Assembly (NCBI RefSeq): GCF_902712915.1
Contig: NZ_CACTIA010000005.1
Coordinates: 248,001 to 312,000, forward strand
Length of the DNA stretch: 64,000 nt
Reading direction: 5' to 3'
DNA from: Acidiphilium sp. C61
GTDB taxonomy: Bacteria; Pseudomonadota; Alphaproteobacteria; Acetobacterales; Acetobacteraceae
In this document: piece after piece, positions 8,854 to 16,279 of the stretch
How the letters are laid out: every line of letters begins with the position of its first letter
How positions within the stretch are numbered: the first letter of the stretch is position 1
Notes under the pieces: model-generated
Seen by the model: only the letters and a program-made list of their open reading frames with translations
Told to the model about the DNA's origin: nothing
Databases searched by the model: none
Translations under genes and position numbers: made by a program

Positions 8854-9399
8854 TCAGTGCGTCGCGGCACGCCAAACAAAGCGGCCGTCGTCTCCTTCAT
8901 CGGTCCAAAGAGGAACCGCGCGACCGACGATCGAGCTGGCTGGAAGCGGGCCGAAATACCGGCCGTCCAGACTGTCGGGCACGCCGGGGTTCATCAGGAA
9001 AACGTCGCCAGCGGCAACGGTCCGACAGCCTTGCCAGTCAGGGAGATCGCGTCCGCGCCGGTCGCGGGCTTGCGCTTCGCCGACCTCGACACGGTCGATG
9101 GTGATGCGGAGCCCATGCCGGCACACGCTCTGTCCCGGCAGCGCCAGGACACGTTTCATCAAGGGCACGCCGCGCGGCAGGTAGCCGCCATCGGCGAGGA
9201 AGCTCGCGATGGGTTCCGGCGGCATGACGGCGACAAGTTCGGTGTCGCGTAGCGCGCCTGGTGGCCGCACGGCGTAGAGGCCGATCGGGGTGCTCGCGCT
9301 GGCGTTCCAGATGAGCCTGGGAAGAGGCTTGACGAACGCGACGCCCACGGTCGCCATCGCCGAAAAATAGGTGGCCATAACCCATCCGACGCGGGTCAT
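8854..9399 (-). CDS. traF: TraF, S26-family conjugal peptidase
   Basis: A 181-residue membrane-bound serine peptidase of the TraF/LepB type, which in RP4-like systems matures and cyclises the TrbC pilin. The N-terminal segment WVMATYFSAMATVGVAFV is a membrane anchor. The catalytic Ser is expected in NASASTPIGLY (Ser36) and the general-base Lys in MKRVLALPGQ (Lys82); the later PDSLDGRYFGPLP motif is family-typical. It is a plausible processing enzyme for the TrbC encoded at 643-972. The start ATG overlaps the stop of the DUF2840 gene (ATGA). Confidence 0.92.
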   Translation of the reverse strand: MTRVGWVMATYFSAMATVGVAFVKPLPRLIWNASASTPIGLYAVRPPGALRDTELVAVMPPEPIASFLADGGYLPRGVPLMKRVLALPGQSVCRHGLRITIDRVEVGEAQARDRRGRDLPDWQGCRTVAAGDVFLMNPGVPDSLDGRYFGPLPASSIVGRAVPLWTDEGDDGRFVWRAATH

Positions 9400-9917
9400 G
9401 GCTGCGCCCTCCGGCGCAACAGCCACGCATCGTGCTGCGCGCGCGTATAGGGCCGCGGTTCGTGCCCGACGGTCAGGCGGCTGTGGACATGGCGCCAATG
9501 ATCCGGCGCGATGTCGGCCGGTTCAACGCCCATCGCTTCCACGGCATCGATGGCCTGAAGCACGCGCTCGACCTTCGGCCAGCCATCGATGTGCAGCATG
9601 ATTTCGCCGCCGGGACGGACGAAGGGAAGCGTCTGATAGGATTCACGCGCGGCGACGGCGCGCACGATATCGATGCGCGAACTGACGGTTCCGAAGTCGT
9701 TGGCAGACCAGCGCACGAACGCGAAGACGGTGCCGCTTCGAAAGCCGAGGGTGCGGCGGCGGCGGTCGAGGATTTTCTCTTCGACGTAATCGCCGAAGCG
9801 GATCCAGTTCTCGATCCTCTTCTCGTACCAGGTCAGTTCGACTTGCGTGAGGCTGTCGGACAAGCGGCCGGCATGCGAATCTTGCCGATTCGCTGCGGAC
9901 TGCGCGTGGTCGGTCAT
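9396..9917 (-). CDS. DUF2840 protein
   Basis: A 173-residue protein of the DUF2840 family, found almost only beside traF and parA in this kind of element. Recognisable parts are LTQVELTWYEKRIENWIRFG, FAFVRWSANDFGTVSSRIDI, and DHWRHVHSRL followed by a C-terminal YTRAQHDAWLLRR. No catalytic motif is visible and no function is known. It is coupled on both sides: its ATG overlaps the stop of the upstream small RHH gene and its stop overlaps the traF start. Confidence 0.85.
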   Translation of the reverse strand: MTDHAQSAANRQDSHAGRLSDSLTQVELTWYEKRIENWIRFGDYVEEKILDRRRRTLGFRSGTVFAFVRWSANDFGTVSSRIDIVRAVAARESYQTLPFVRPGGEIMLHIDGWPKVERVLQAIDAVEAMGVEPADIAPDHWRHVHSRLTVGHEPRPYTRAQHDAWLLRRRAQP

Positions 9918-10165
9918 GATGCGTCTCCAGAGTCGGGAAATTCGCGCGCCAGCAGCTCGCGCAGCATGTCGGCGACGGTGACGCCGCGCCGGAAAGCGGC
10001 GACCTTGATGCGGCCGCGCAAGCCGGGCGTGACGTCGATGGTGAGCCGAGCTGTGAAAGCGTCGGCCTTCGCCGGACAACCGGCCGGTATGTCCGGCGCT
10101 TTGATCCAGCTCTCGGCGTCACCGGGACGGGAGGCGAAGCCGCGCTTCGATTGACGCTCGGTCAT
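9914..10165 (-). CDS. Small ribbon-helix-helix partition-associated protein
   Basis: An 83-residue protein with a C-terminal RHH-like segment: ARLTIDVTPGLRGRIKVAAF followed by RRGVTVADMLRELLAREFP, i.e. a strand and two helices. It lies directly downstream of parA and overlaps its stop codon by 4 bases. Such small proteins next to orphan ParA ATPases act as the DNA-binding partner (a ParB/CopG substitute), which is my inference here; the binding site is not identified. Confidence 0.78.
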   Translation of the reverse strand: MTERQSKRGFASRPGDAESWIKAPDIPAGCPAKADAFTARLTIDVTPGLRGRIKVAAFRRGVTVADMLRELLAREFPDSGDAS

Positions 10166-10800
10166 CGGCCGATCCTCGCGATCTCGGCGGCGAGTGCTGC
10201 GATCTCGCGCGTGGCCGGACTGTTTGCGCCGAGGTCGGCGACAAGCCGACCTGTACGCGCGCTATCGGCAAAGGCGACGCGCTGTCCAATCGTGACCTTG
10301 AGGACCGGCGGCTGGTGATCGGCCAACGATTCGGCGGTCTCCCGCGCGATGACGGTGCGCGCGGCGCATCGATTGAGGACAAAGCGCGCGGCGAGTTGCG
10401 GCCGGAAAATGCGCGCCTCGTCGATCAGCTTCAGCGTCTCGCCCGAAGCCCAGCCGTCGAACGGCGAAGGCTGCGCGGGGATCAGGACGAGATCGGCGGC
10501 GAGCAACGCCGAGCGCATCAGCCCGGCGACACGCGGCGGCCCGTCGATGACGATGTGATCGGCGTCGCGGGCAAGTTCGGGCGCTTCGCGATGAAGCGTG
10601 TCGCGCGCCAGGCCGATGACGCCGAACAGCCTCGGCAGCCCTTCCTTTGCCCGCTGCTCGGACCAATCGAGGGCCGAGCCCTGCGGGTCGGCATCGATGA
10701 GGGTGACGCGGCGGCCTTCACGAGCCCACTGGCCGGCGAGATGAAGCGCCAGCGTGGTCTTGCCGACGCCACCCTTCTGATTGAGGAGCGCGACGATCAC
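10162..10800 (-). CDS. parA: ParA-type partition ATPase
   Basis: A 212-residue deviant-Walker ATPase. It opens with MIVALLNQKGGVGKTT (deviant Walker A with the signature Lys, residues 8-16), followed by VTLIDADPQGSALDW (Walker A') and DHIVIDGPPR (Walker B). It would segregate the element, or stabilise its circular form after excision. The start overlaps the repA stop by 4 bases, and the small RHH gene overlaps its end, so repA-parA-rhh-DUF2840-traF form one coupled operon. Confidence 0.93.
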   Translation of the reverse strand: MIVALLNQKGGVGKTTLALHLAGQWAREGRRVTLIDADPQGSALDWSEQRAKEGLPRLFGVIGLARDTLHREAPELARDADHIVIDGPPRVAGLMRSALLAADLVLIPAQPSPFDGWASGETLKLIDEARIFRPQLAARFVLNRCAARTVIARETAESLADHQPPVLKVTIGQRVAFADSARTGRLVADLGANSPATREIAALAAEIARIGR

Positions 10801-11927
10801 GACGCGCCTCCGGACTTGGTTGGGAACGGGTGCGTCGGACCCGCAGCTTGGACCGGCGGTCGCTCTCCCCCGTCCCGATAGCGCCCCTTTTCCTTCCCGG
10901 CAGGCCGCGGTTCGGATCGAGTTTCCCCGCCGCCAACTACTAGAAGGTTAGAATCTTGGTTAGACTCTAAGTTAAGGGCGCGAATTTCGCTTTTGCGCTC
11001 GTGACTTATGACCGATTCCGGTTCCCGATAGCACGAGGGTCGGGTTCCTGATGGCACGATAGCGCCGGTTCCCGATAGCACGACGCTATCCACAGGTTGT
11101 CCACAGGCTGCCGGCTCGAAGGCGAGCAGGGTGCGGCCGCTGATTTCGACTTCAACGAAGAGCGTGTATCCCGGCAGCGGCTGGCGGCGGATGATGTCCC
11201 GCAGCTCGAAAGCAAAGCGCTTGAACGGCGACAGGCTGCCGGACTTCAGATGGAGATGGCGGAAATCGAAGCGCCAGCCGTTCCGCTGATGGCCGCCGTG
11301 CTTGCGGACAATGCGGTAAAGCCAGCGCTCCATGCCGCCGGTCAGGTCGAAATACGCGCGGTCGATGGTGAGGACGAGCGCATCGTCGAGAACGGCACGG
11401 TAGAACCAGTCGGGGACGATAAGCTCGATACCGCCGGGATGACCGTGGCCGTCGGCGCGTTCCGTCCATTCGTTGATCCAGGAGAAGCGGTGCATCCGCC
11501 GCTCGGCCGGTTGCCGTAGAGATGTAGCGACCGTCGTCGATTGCAGCCGGTCGAGCGCCGCCTTCAGGCGCTGATAGTCACGCAGCGATGTCCCGCGCCC
11601 GGTGAAATTGAGTATCTCGTAGGGCGTCGCCGCCATCAGGCGCGACGTGCGCAAGCCGGCGTCGCGCGCCTCGACGATCTGGGAAGCGGCCCAGATCAGA
11701 ACGTCGGCGTCCCAGATCGTGGCCATGCCATGTTCGGGGACAGCCTCGACGCGGATTGCAACATCGCCCGAACGGAAGTCGATCGGAGTCGAACGGTGGG
11801 ATTTGGCGAGACTGAAAAAGGGATAAGCCATGAGGTCCTGCGCATCGCGAGGCGCGAGATCGCCGGGGAGCGCGCGGAACAGTTCGAGCTGCTCGCGTTC
11901 CGATCCGGTGCAATGTCGCGTCGACAT
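10797..11927 (-). CDS. repA: RepA-type replication initiator protein
   Basis: A 376-residue replication initiator of the plasmid RepA (RPA) class. Characteristic parts: LMAYPFFSLAKSHRSTPIDF, MATIWDADVLIWAASQIVEA, YEILNFTGRGTSLRDYQRLK, FSWINEWTER, and the winged-helix region GMERWLYRIVRKHGGHQ. The C-terminal ~100 residues are low-complexity and Arg/Gly-rich, and part of that region encodes the direct-repeat array described separately, so the protein sequence there reflects repeat structure. Start at MSTRHCTGSE lies 20 bases after the AlpA-like gene stop; a longer frame upstream overlaps that gene and is rejected. A replication gene on an ICE fits autonomous replication after excision. Confidence 0.85.
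   Translation of the reverse strand: MSTRHCTGSEREQLELFRALPGDLAPRDAQDLMAYPFFSLAKSHRSTPIDFRSGDVAIRVEAVPEHGMATIWDADVLIWAASQIVEARDAGLRTSRLMAATPYEILNFTGRGTSLRDYQRLKAALDRLQSTTVATSLRQPAERRMHRFSWINEWTERADGHGHPGGIELIVPDWFYRAVLDDALVLTIDRAYFDLTGGMERWLYRIVRKHGGHQRNGWRFDFRHLHLKSGSLSPFKRFAFELRDIIRRQPLPGYTLFVEVEISGRTLLAFEPAACGQPVDSVVLSGTGAIVPSGTRPSCYREPESVISHERKSEIRALNLESNQDSNLLVVGGGETRSEPRPAGKEKGRYRDGGERPPVQAAGPTHPFPTKSGGAS
11020..11105. repeat. Iteron array with two DnaA-box-like sites (candidate replication origin)
   Basis: Three 17-base direct repeats occur at 11020-11036, 11043-11059 and 11067-11083. Copies 1 and 3 are identical (GGTTCCCGATAGCACGA); copy 2 differs at two positions. Their spacing is 23-24 bases, about two helical turns. 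Directly beside them are CTATCCACA (11086-11094) and TTGTCCACA (11097-11105), each one mismatch from the DnaA box TTATNCACA. This is the classic arrangement of an iteron origin, placed inside the 3' part of repA. Confidence 0.7.
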
Positions 11928-11947
11928 GAGGGGAGCTGCCGGGGAGG

Positions 11948-12232
11948 TCAGCGGCGTGTCTGGCCGGCATAAGCCGGCGAGACAGCTGCGTGGCGCTTGG
12001 CGGGAAGCACCTCGCCCACGCCAGGGTCGGATGTCGACGCCTTGGCGCCCCGCGCCACCCACGCCTGCAGATCTTCGAAGTTGTAGACGACGCGCCCGCC
12101 GAGCTTCGAATAGCGCGGGCCAGTGCCATAGGTGCGGTGCTTTTCGAGCGTCCGCCCGGAGAGGCCAAGGAACCGCGCGGCTTCGGGCGTGCGCAAATAG
12201 CGTGGCGGGAGCTGGGGGATCGCTGCGGACAT
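11948..12232 (-). CDS. AlpA/MerR-like DNA-binding protein, probable excisionase (RdfS-like)
   Basis: A 94-residue protein with an N-terminal winged helix-turn-helix of the excisionase type: RYLRTPEAARFLGLSGRTLE followed by KLGGRVVYNFEDLQAWV. In Mesorhizobium ICEs the protein in this position is RdfS, a recombination directionality factor that binds att and promotes excision. It heads the repA-parA-traF operon (20 bases before repA) and lies directly downstream of the FseA-like activator gene, the same relationship as in those ICEs. Excisionase versus transcription factor cannot be settled from sequence alone. Confidence 0.75.
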   Translation of the reverse strand: MSAAIPQLPPRYLRTPEAARFLGLSGRTLEKHRTYGTGPRYSKLGGRVVYNFEDLQAWVARGAKASTSDPGVGEVLPAKRHAAVSPAYAGQTRR

Positions 12233-12257
12233 CGGTGGCCTCCGTGTTGTCGGGGAA

Positions 12258-12353
12258 GGCCGCCGGTTATCGGCGGCCGTCTGCGATCACGGTGGCGAAG
12301 GGTTGCCGCGTAGGGGGATGGTGAAGATGGGGGGTGCCGAATTCGCCACCCCC
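12258..12353. promoter_or_regulatory. Two dyads in the fseA-rdfS intergenic region
   Basis: The 151-base gap upstream of the AlpA/RdfS-like gene holds a perfect 8-bp hairpin, GGCCGCCG (12258-12265) with CGGCGGCC (12271-12278) around GTTAT, and a larger dyad, GGGGGTG (12330-12336) with CACCCCC (12347-12353) enclosing CGAATTCG. Neither is followed by a T run on the minus strand. They may be a terminator/attenuator for the upstream gene or activator sites for the excisionase promoter. Confidence 0.45.
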
Positions 12354-12383
12354 GCGGGACCGGCGATCTCGGGCCTCGCACGA

Positions 12384-13140
12384 TCAATCGGGCCGGCGCG
12401 GACCCAGGAGATTGCGATAGTCACCGCGCATCGTGGTGATGCCGGTGCGCACCAGGCGGATGACCGTGTCGCGGAGGGATGCGGTCTTCCAGGACTCGGC
12501 GGCGAGGCGGGTCGGGTCGAAGAGCGCTTCGGCGATGGCCCGGTAACTGGCGCCCGCCAGGTGCCCGTCGAGGGCACGCAAGGCCGCGATCAAACGCTCG
12601 CCTTTACGGAGGGGGGCGGGCGGCGTTCGTGGTCTCCCGTGCGCGATGAACCGCCAGAAGCGCAGCGCCGCGTCGGTGCGTTGTGGGGCAGTGGCGTCCA
12701 GCGGGATGAGCGCGGCCATAGGCATCGCGCCGCTGGGCGGATCAATCAGCCAGAGCTGATGATTGATCCCGTCGTCTTTGATCATGACGTGCGTGCCGTC
12801 GTCGGCATCGCGCCGCACACTGTCGCTGGGAAAATCCGCCAACGAAACTGATGGTGTCGCTGCGCTGGCGGGTGCGGCCGTCAGGACAATGACCGACGCC
12901 AGTTCGTCGGACCGCCAGAAAACCGGTGATTGATCAGCGCGCCAATTTGGATCGGCAAGGAAATCGCAACCCCCAGCGCCGGCCGGGACCATCGGTCCCG
13001 TCATCGGCTTGAATTGGTGCAGCTTTGTAGGCGTTTCGGTAGTCTGGGTTGCGACGTAGGAACTCCCAGGCGAGGCTCGCGGGCTCCATCGTGGCGGCGT
13101 ATTGATAGGCGGCGGGCGACCGCCAATCCTCCGTTGACAT
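12384..13140 (-). CDS. fseA: FseA-like excision activator (DUF6499 + DUF2285), read through a +1 frameshift
   Basis: Two overlapping frames together encode one ~251-residue protein. Frame 0 starts at ATG 13140 (MSTEDWRSPAAYQYAATMEP, a DUF6499-type N-terminus) and, after residue 60 (GRRWGLRF), would stop at 12934. Skipping one C after the UUU codon (12961-12963 on the plus-strand numbering) joins it to LADPNWRADQSPVFWRSDEL and the rest of a DUF2285 protein ending YRNLLGPRRPD. In ICEMlSymR7A the homologous pair is fused by programmed +1 frameshifting into FseA, the activator of excision. Codons CGA-UUU-CCU allow tRNA-Phe to slip from UUU to UUC. A sequencing error or disabling mutation is the alternative. 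Confidence 0.72.
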
Positions 13141-13335
13141 TGCACGTCTCCTTGCGAGGGATCACGGGATGCCTGGGCCAGTAGATATCTAATCTGGGCT
13201 TTTGGTGGCGCGATGTGCAGACCGGCCGCCGGCATTGGGCCATGCCCAATCCGGATCGGCGATTTTCAGGAAATCCGCAAAGCCGGGAGCACGCGTCGGA
13301 TGAAAGACTGACGCGGTGGCCGTTGAACCCCGCCG

Positions 13336-13605
13336 TCAGCGCGCCGAGCGCAGCAGATCGCGGTAGCCGTGCTCGGTAAGCCAGCGTGCGCGTGCCAGGT
13401 GCGTTTCATGAGCGCGCCGGGCACGGTCCGGTTCCAACGCGGGATCGAGATCGAGCACGACTCGCGCGACCTCCTCCCAGGGGGCTCCCTCGGACGTCGC
13501 ATCGAGCAATCGGAGATAGGTCGGCAGATGCGCCCGGTCGTAGTCAGTCACCTGCGCGCTGGTCGGGGCGGTTTCAGCGATAGGGGGGGCCGGAGGAGAT
13601 GGCAT
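13336..13605 (-). CDS. qseM: QseM-like antiactivator (stand-alone DUF2285 domain)
   Basis: An 89-residue protein consisting of a Pro/Ala-rich N-terminus and a single DUF2285-type helical domain: LPTYLRLLDATSEGAPWEEV, RARRAHETHLARARWLTEHG, YRDLLRSAR. It resembles the C-terminal domain of the FseA-like protein encoded 195 bases downstream. In Mesorhizobium ICEs the stand-alone version, QseM, binds and inhibits the activators of excision and transfer. The same divergent pairing with an XRE gene is present here, which supports the call beyond domain identity. Start is ATG with GGGAAG just upstream. Confidence 0.72.
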   Translation of the reverse strand: MPSPPAPPIAETAPTSAQVTDYDRAHLPTYLRLLDATSEGAPWEEVARVVLDLDPALEPDRARRAHETHLARARWLTEHGYRDLLRSAR

Positions 13606-13700
13606 GGTCTTCCCGAGGATTTACCCGTGTTGACGGAGAATGCTTGCGAAACTGGGACGTCGAGCCTGAAAGGCGCGGCTGGCGGAACGGCTCGGCGAGA

Positions 13701-13726
13701 GCGCCGCGTATTATAATACGTAGCGC
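13701..13726. promoter_or_regulatory. Palindromic operator with overlapping divergent -10 boxes
   Basis: A perfect 14-bp palindrome CGTATTATAATACG (13707-13720) lies inside a longer symmetric block with GCGC on both sides (13701-13704, 13723-13726). It contains TATAAT on the plus strand (13712-13717) and, because of the symmetry, TATAAT on the minus strand too. It sits between the qseM-like and XRE genes, so one XRE dimer bound here would cover both promoters. Confidence 0.65.
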
Positions 13727-13756
13727 CAAAATACGCGATTGGTGTCCATCCTGTGG

Positions 13757-14014
13757 ATGGATATTCGACAGGTGTTCGGAGAGAATCTTCGCCGATTTCG
13801 CACGCAAGCCGGCCTCAGCCAAGAGGCCGTCGCTGTCCGAATGGGCGTGGATCGAGCACATGTGAGCAGTATGGAGCGGGGCCAGCAGAACGTCACGCTC
13901 CTGACGCTTTGGCATGCATCTCAGGCCGTCGGTGTGAAGCCTGCCGATCTCCTCGACGAAGACTTCGAGGTTGGTGGCGACCTTGCCGACCCTGAAGGCT
14001 CGTCGGCGTCATAG
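13757..14014 (+). CDS. qseC: XRE-family regulator (QseC-like)
   Basis: An 85-residue protein that is little more than a Cro/CI-type helix-turn-helix: MDIRQVFGENLRRFRTQAGL, SQEAVAVRMGVDRAHVSSME, RGQQNVTLLTLWHASQAVGV, then an acidic tail. It is divergent from the qseM-like gene and shares its palindromic promoter. In ICEMlSymR7A the XRE protein QseC sets the balance of qseM expression and so keeps transfer off in most cells; the matching layout suggests the same job. I chose the ATG at 13757, where XRE homologues begin; a TTG at 13739 would add six residues. Confidence 0.75.
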   Translation: MDIRQVFGENLRRFRTQAGLSQEAVAVRMGVDRAHVSSMERGQQNVTLLTLWHASQAVGVKPADLLDEDFEVGGDLADPEGSSAS

Positions 14015-14033
14015 TCTTCCTGGCAGAAAAGAA

Positions 14034-14059
14034 GCCCCGCCCGGTTTCCCGAGCGGGGC
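14034..14059. terminator. Bidirectional intrinsic terminator between qseC-like gene and DUF736
   Basis: GCCCCGC (14034-14040) pairs with GCGGGGC (14053-14059) across a 12-base loop. Reading the minus strand, the hairpin is followed by TTCTTTTCT, so it terminates the DUF736 transcript; it also sits just after the XRE stop codon. Confidence 0.7.
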
Positions 14060-14073
14060 GTCGCTGGCTGACC

Positions 14074-14397
14074 TCAGTCGCCGTTGGCCTTGCGGCCGCG
14101 GGACCAGATGAGGGTGAAGCCGTCGCCGTCCTCGTCGTCGAAGAGGTTGGCGTAGATCGGCGCGTTGAAGCTGGGATCGTCGAGCTTGACCGAGAGATAG
14201 TCGCGGTTCTCGGCGGAGCGCTTGGACCAGGCGGCGCCGATCTCGGCGCGGCCGACGAAGATGCGGTGGCTCGGGGCGTTGTCGCTGGCGCGGGTGGCCT
14301 CGGGGACGATGCGGACGTTCTTGGTCTGAACGCTGAGGGTGACGATTTCGCCCAGATAGTCGGTGCCGGATTTCTTGAAGGTGCCGATGTTCGCCAT
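14074..14397 (-). CDS. DUF736 family protein, second copy
   Basis: A 107-residue DUF736 protein: MANIGTFKKSGTDYLGEIVT, GRAEIGAAWSKRSAENRDYL, APIYANLFDDEDGDGFTLIW. It differs from the copy at 8480-8818 in a markedly acidic C-terminal segment. Unlike that copy it is a stand-alone gene with its own terminator and a long leader (14398 onward) that resembles the leader of the DUF2493 gene at 21409. Function unknown. Confidence 0.9.
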   Translation of the reverse strand: MANIGTFKKSGTDYLGEIVTLSVQTKNVRIVPEATRASDNAPSHRIFVGRAEIGAAWSKRSAENRDYLSVKLDDPSFNAPIYANLFDDEDGDGFTLIWSRGRKANGD

Positions 14398-15048
14398 GGT
14401 AATTCTCCTTGTTCGCTGTTCTCGAGCCCGCGCCCATCGCGGCCTCGATGGCGATCGACAGACCGGAGGCGACCGACGCCGCACCCGCTTGCGGGCCGCA
14501 GCGCAGCGGAGGATGTCAGCCCGGAGAGTTTCTTGCCTCGCGAGGAATGGGCGGGCCGGGGTTCCCGCGCGATCTTTCGCGTGGGGTGGTCCCCCAGGGG
14601 AAGAAAGTCGCCGGGCGACATTGCGGCATAGGCGGTCGAGGCGAAGCCGTCCTTCGGTCAGATCCAGCCATTGGAGAGGCCGTATGGGGCAGGTGCGCCC
14701 TGACAGCGACCAATCAAGGAAGAACCTGGCGGACACCGGCCACCGAGAGCGCTTCGGCACGTCTGGGCAAACGGACCTGAGTTCAGACCTGTTCCGCCAT
14801 CGGCCTGCGGCTATCACCTCGCCACCGAAAGACAACGTTGAAGGCATCAGCGATTTATCGGTAACGCACCGACAATGCCGCCTCGTCCAAGGGGATCACC
14901 GACTGTACCGCGATCTCGGTCTTGCCTTGGCGGTTCCCGCCAATGCCCGATCATCGACCTGCATCGGCGACGACCGGTCTGCCTTGACGGTGTCACCCTG
15001 CATCGGACCTGCCCGTGGTCCCGGCTGCGTTCAGCCCCTGATGATGCC
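14398..15048 (-). promoter_or_regulatory. Leader of the DUF736 gene (type-2 shared leader) and 500 bases without a visible gene
   Basis: The 150 bases next to the gene share blocks with the leader of the DUF2493 gene at 21410: CGCGCCCATCGCGGCCT near 14429 versus 21435, the block CAGCGGAGGATG (14504-14515 versus 21515-21526), and TTGCCTCGCGA (14533-14543 versus 21544-21554), in the same order. From about 14560 to 15048 I see no credible coding region, only short frames. Confidence 0.5.
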
Positions 15049-15465
15049 CTATGTCGGGTGAGCGGGGGGCAATGCCATGCGCGTCCAGGCTGTGACGCCG
15101 ACAGCTATGGCCCCAACGATCGAGAACGCGATCTGCCAAGCTCCGGACGGCATGGTCAGTTTCGTGAGGCCGAGCGTGGCGTGGTAGCCGGCCAGCGCCG
15201 CGGGCGCCGCGAACAACAGTGCGACCGCGACCCGTATCCAGGTGGATCGTGCGAATACAAAGACGTACTGGCCAGCGACCAAGGTGACACCGCCGGCCAG
15301 AATGCCGACAAAGATGGCCCCGATCGGCCCGGCGTCACCGTGATAGGCCCACAAGCCGGCGGAAACCGCCGCGAAGAAGGGAAGTGCATAGACGGCGAGC
15401 GAAAACAGCAGCCAGCAGAGGAAGCCGATGCCGACGATGCCGAATAGGATGCCGATGACGATCAT
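15049..15465 (-). CDS. Predicted four-helix inner-membrane protein
   Basis: A 138-residue, very hydrophobic protein. Membrane segments: residues 1-22 (MIVIGILFGIVGIGFLCWLL), about 25-40 (VYALPFFAAVSAGLWAY), 45-68 (IGAIFVGILAGGVTLVAGQY), 75-92 (VAVALLFAAPAALAGYHA) and a last one near 105-125 (AFSIVGAIAVGVTAW). No family motif is recognised and I assign no function. The start is ATG with GGAG 9 bases upstream. Similar unnamed membrane proteins are common in the accessory part of these elements; the link to conjugation is only by position. Confidence 0.6.
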   Translation of the reverse strand: MIVIGILFGIVGIGFLCWLLFSLAVYALPFFAAVSAGLWAYHGDAGPIGAIFVGILAGGVTLVAGQYVFVFARSTWIRVAVALLFAAPAALAGYHATLGLTKLTMPSGAWQIAFSIVGAIAVGVTAWTRMALPPAHPT

Positions 15466-15609
15466 GGTGGTGGTCTCCGTGACAAGGGTCGAACGGGCGC
15501 GCCTTCCACCACCACCACGGCGCACTGGCGAGTATAGCCGAAAGTGACGAAGGCAGCAGCGGAAATCTGGATGGGATTTCCGTCGCCGCCTGGTGTGACC
15601 GGCGCCCCT

Positions 15610-15783
15610 TCAGAATTGAAAGGGATCGAATTCATGAATGATCGTGGCCGGGTCGCCGTCGTATTCTGCCGACGGCATAACGCCGTATTCGCCGTTGCCG
15701 GCGTGAAAGACCGTGATGCAGACCATCAACGTGGTGGCGAGGTTCCAGCCGCGGGCGTGAGCGATCGAAAGGGCTTGAGACAT
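15610..15783 (-). CDS. 57-residue hypothetical protein
   Basis: Begins MSQALSIAHARGWNLATTLM and ends with an acidic tail (EYDGDPATIIHEFDPFQF). The first 35 residues could form one membrane helix (ATTLMVCITVFHAG). Support for it being real: ATG with a good AGGAG ribosome-binding site at suitable spacing, same strand as its neighbours, and composition unlike a shadow frame. No homologue is recognised and no function is proposed. Confidence 0.5.
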   Translation of the reverse strand: MSQALSIAHARGWNLATTLMVCITVFHAGNGEYGVMPSAEYDGDPATIIHEFDPFQF

Positions 15784-16279
15784 CGTTCCGGCTCCTGTCT
15801 TGGAGGCGGGGACCATCCCCGCGCGACAGGCGCCCGATGTGTCCGGCCCAGGGCCGCAATCACCGCAGGCGAAGCCGAAGAGGCCGCACGCTCGCGTAGC
15901 GGACCCTTTACGGGTTGATGGCGTCAGGCCCGGGGTCGGACCAAGGATCAGCGCTACTGGGAGCGGGGTGGTGTACGGCTTCGACTCCGGGTAGCTTGGA
16001 AATGGACCGCGTGCTGATTGCAGAGTCGAGTTTTGGTGCTGCTCACCGCCGCATTGGGCGGATTTGCGACGGTCGGCTTTCGGACGCCACGACGGGAAAG
16101 CTGACATTCAGGCCCCAGTCCTGACCGGCCGGATCTGACTCTCTGCGGACGTTTCGCGCATCCGCTCCCAAGAGTGCAGCGAGCGCAGGGGAAGGCTTCC
16201 CCTTCAATTCCATACTACCGCTAGCTGCATGCCGAGTGTAAATTAGCCACGGAGAAAATTTTTCGGATGGGGCGGCTAC
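15784..16279. other. Non-coding junction between element backbone and the Gabija-like cassette
   Basis: About 500 bases with no credible gene. From roughly 16200 the composition turns AT-richer (GTAAATTAGCC, AAAATTTTTC) just before the GTG start of the OLD-family gene, so the cassette's promoter and left border probably lie at about 16000-16270. I see no terminal repeats. Confidence 0.45.

Noticed and set aside
8480..8875. Longer starts for DUF736 (8875), traF (9498), DUF2840 (10079), repA (12062) and the Toprim gene (22892).
   Set aside because: Upstream parts overlap neighbouring coding sequence and have no family-like residues; the chosen ATGs match the conserved N-termini and coupling overlaps.
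12384..13235. The DUF2285 frame alone as an independent gene starting at 13235.
   Set aside because: Its first ~90 residues are not family-like, whereas the frame-0 segment starting at 13140 is; the pair joins perfectly at 12961, so a frameshifted single gene is better.
14560..15048. Short frames such as 14363-15061 plus as a gene.
   Set aside because: Arg-rich and low in hydrophobic structure, covering the DUF736 leader; no start signal or motif.
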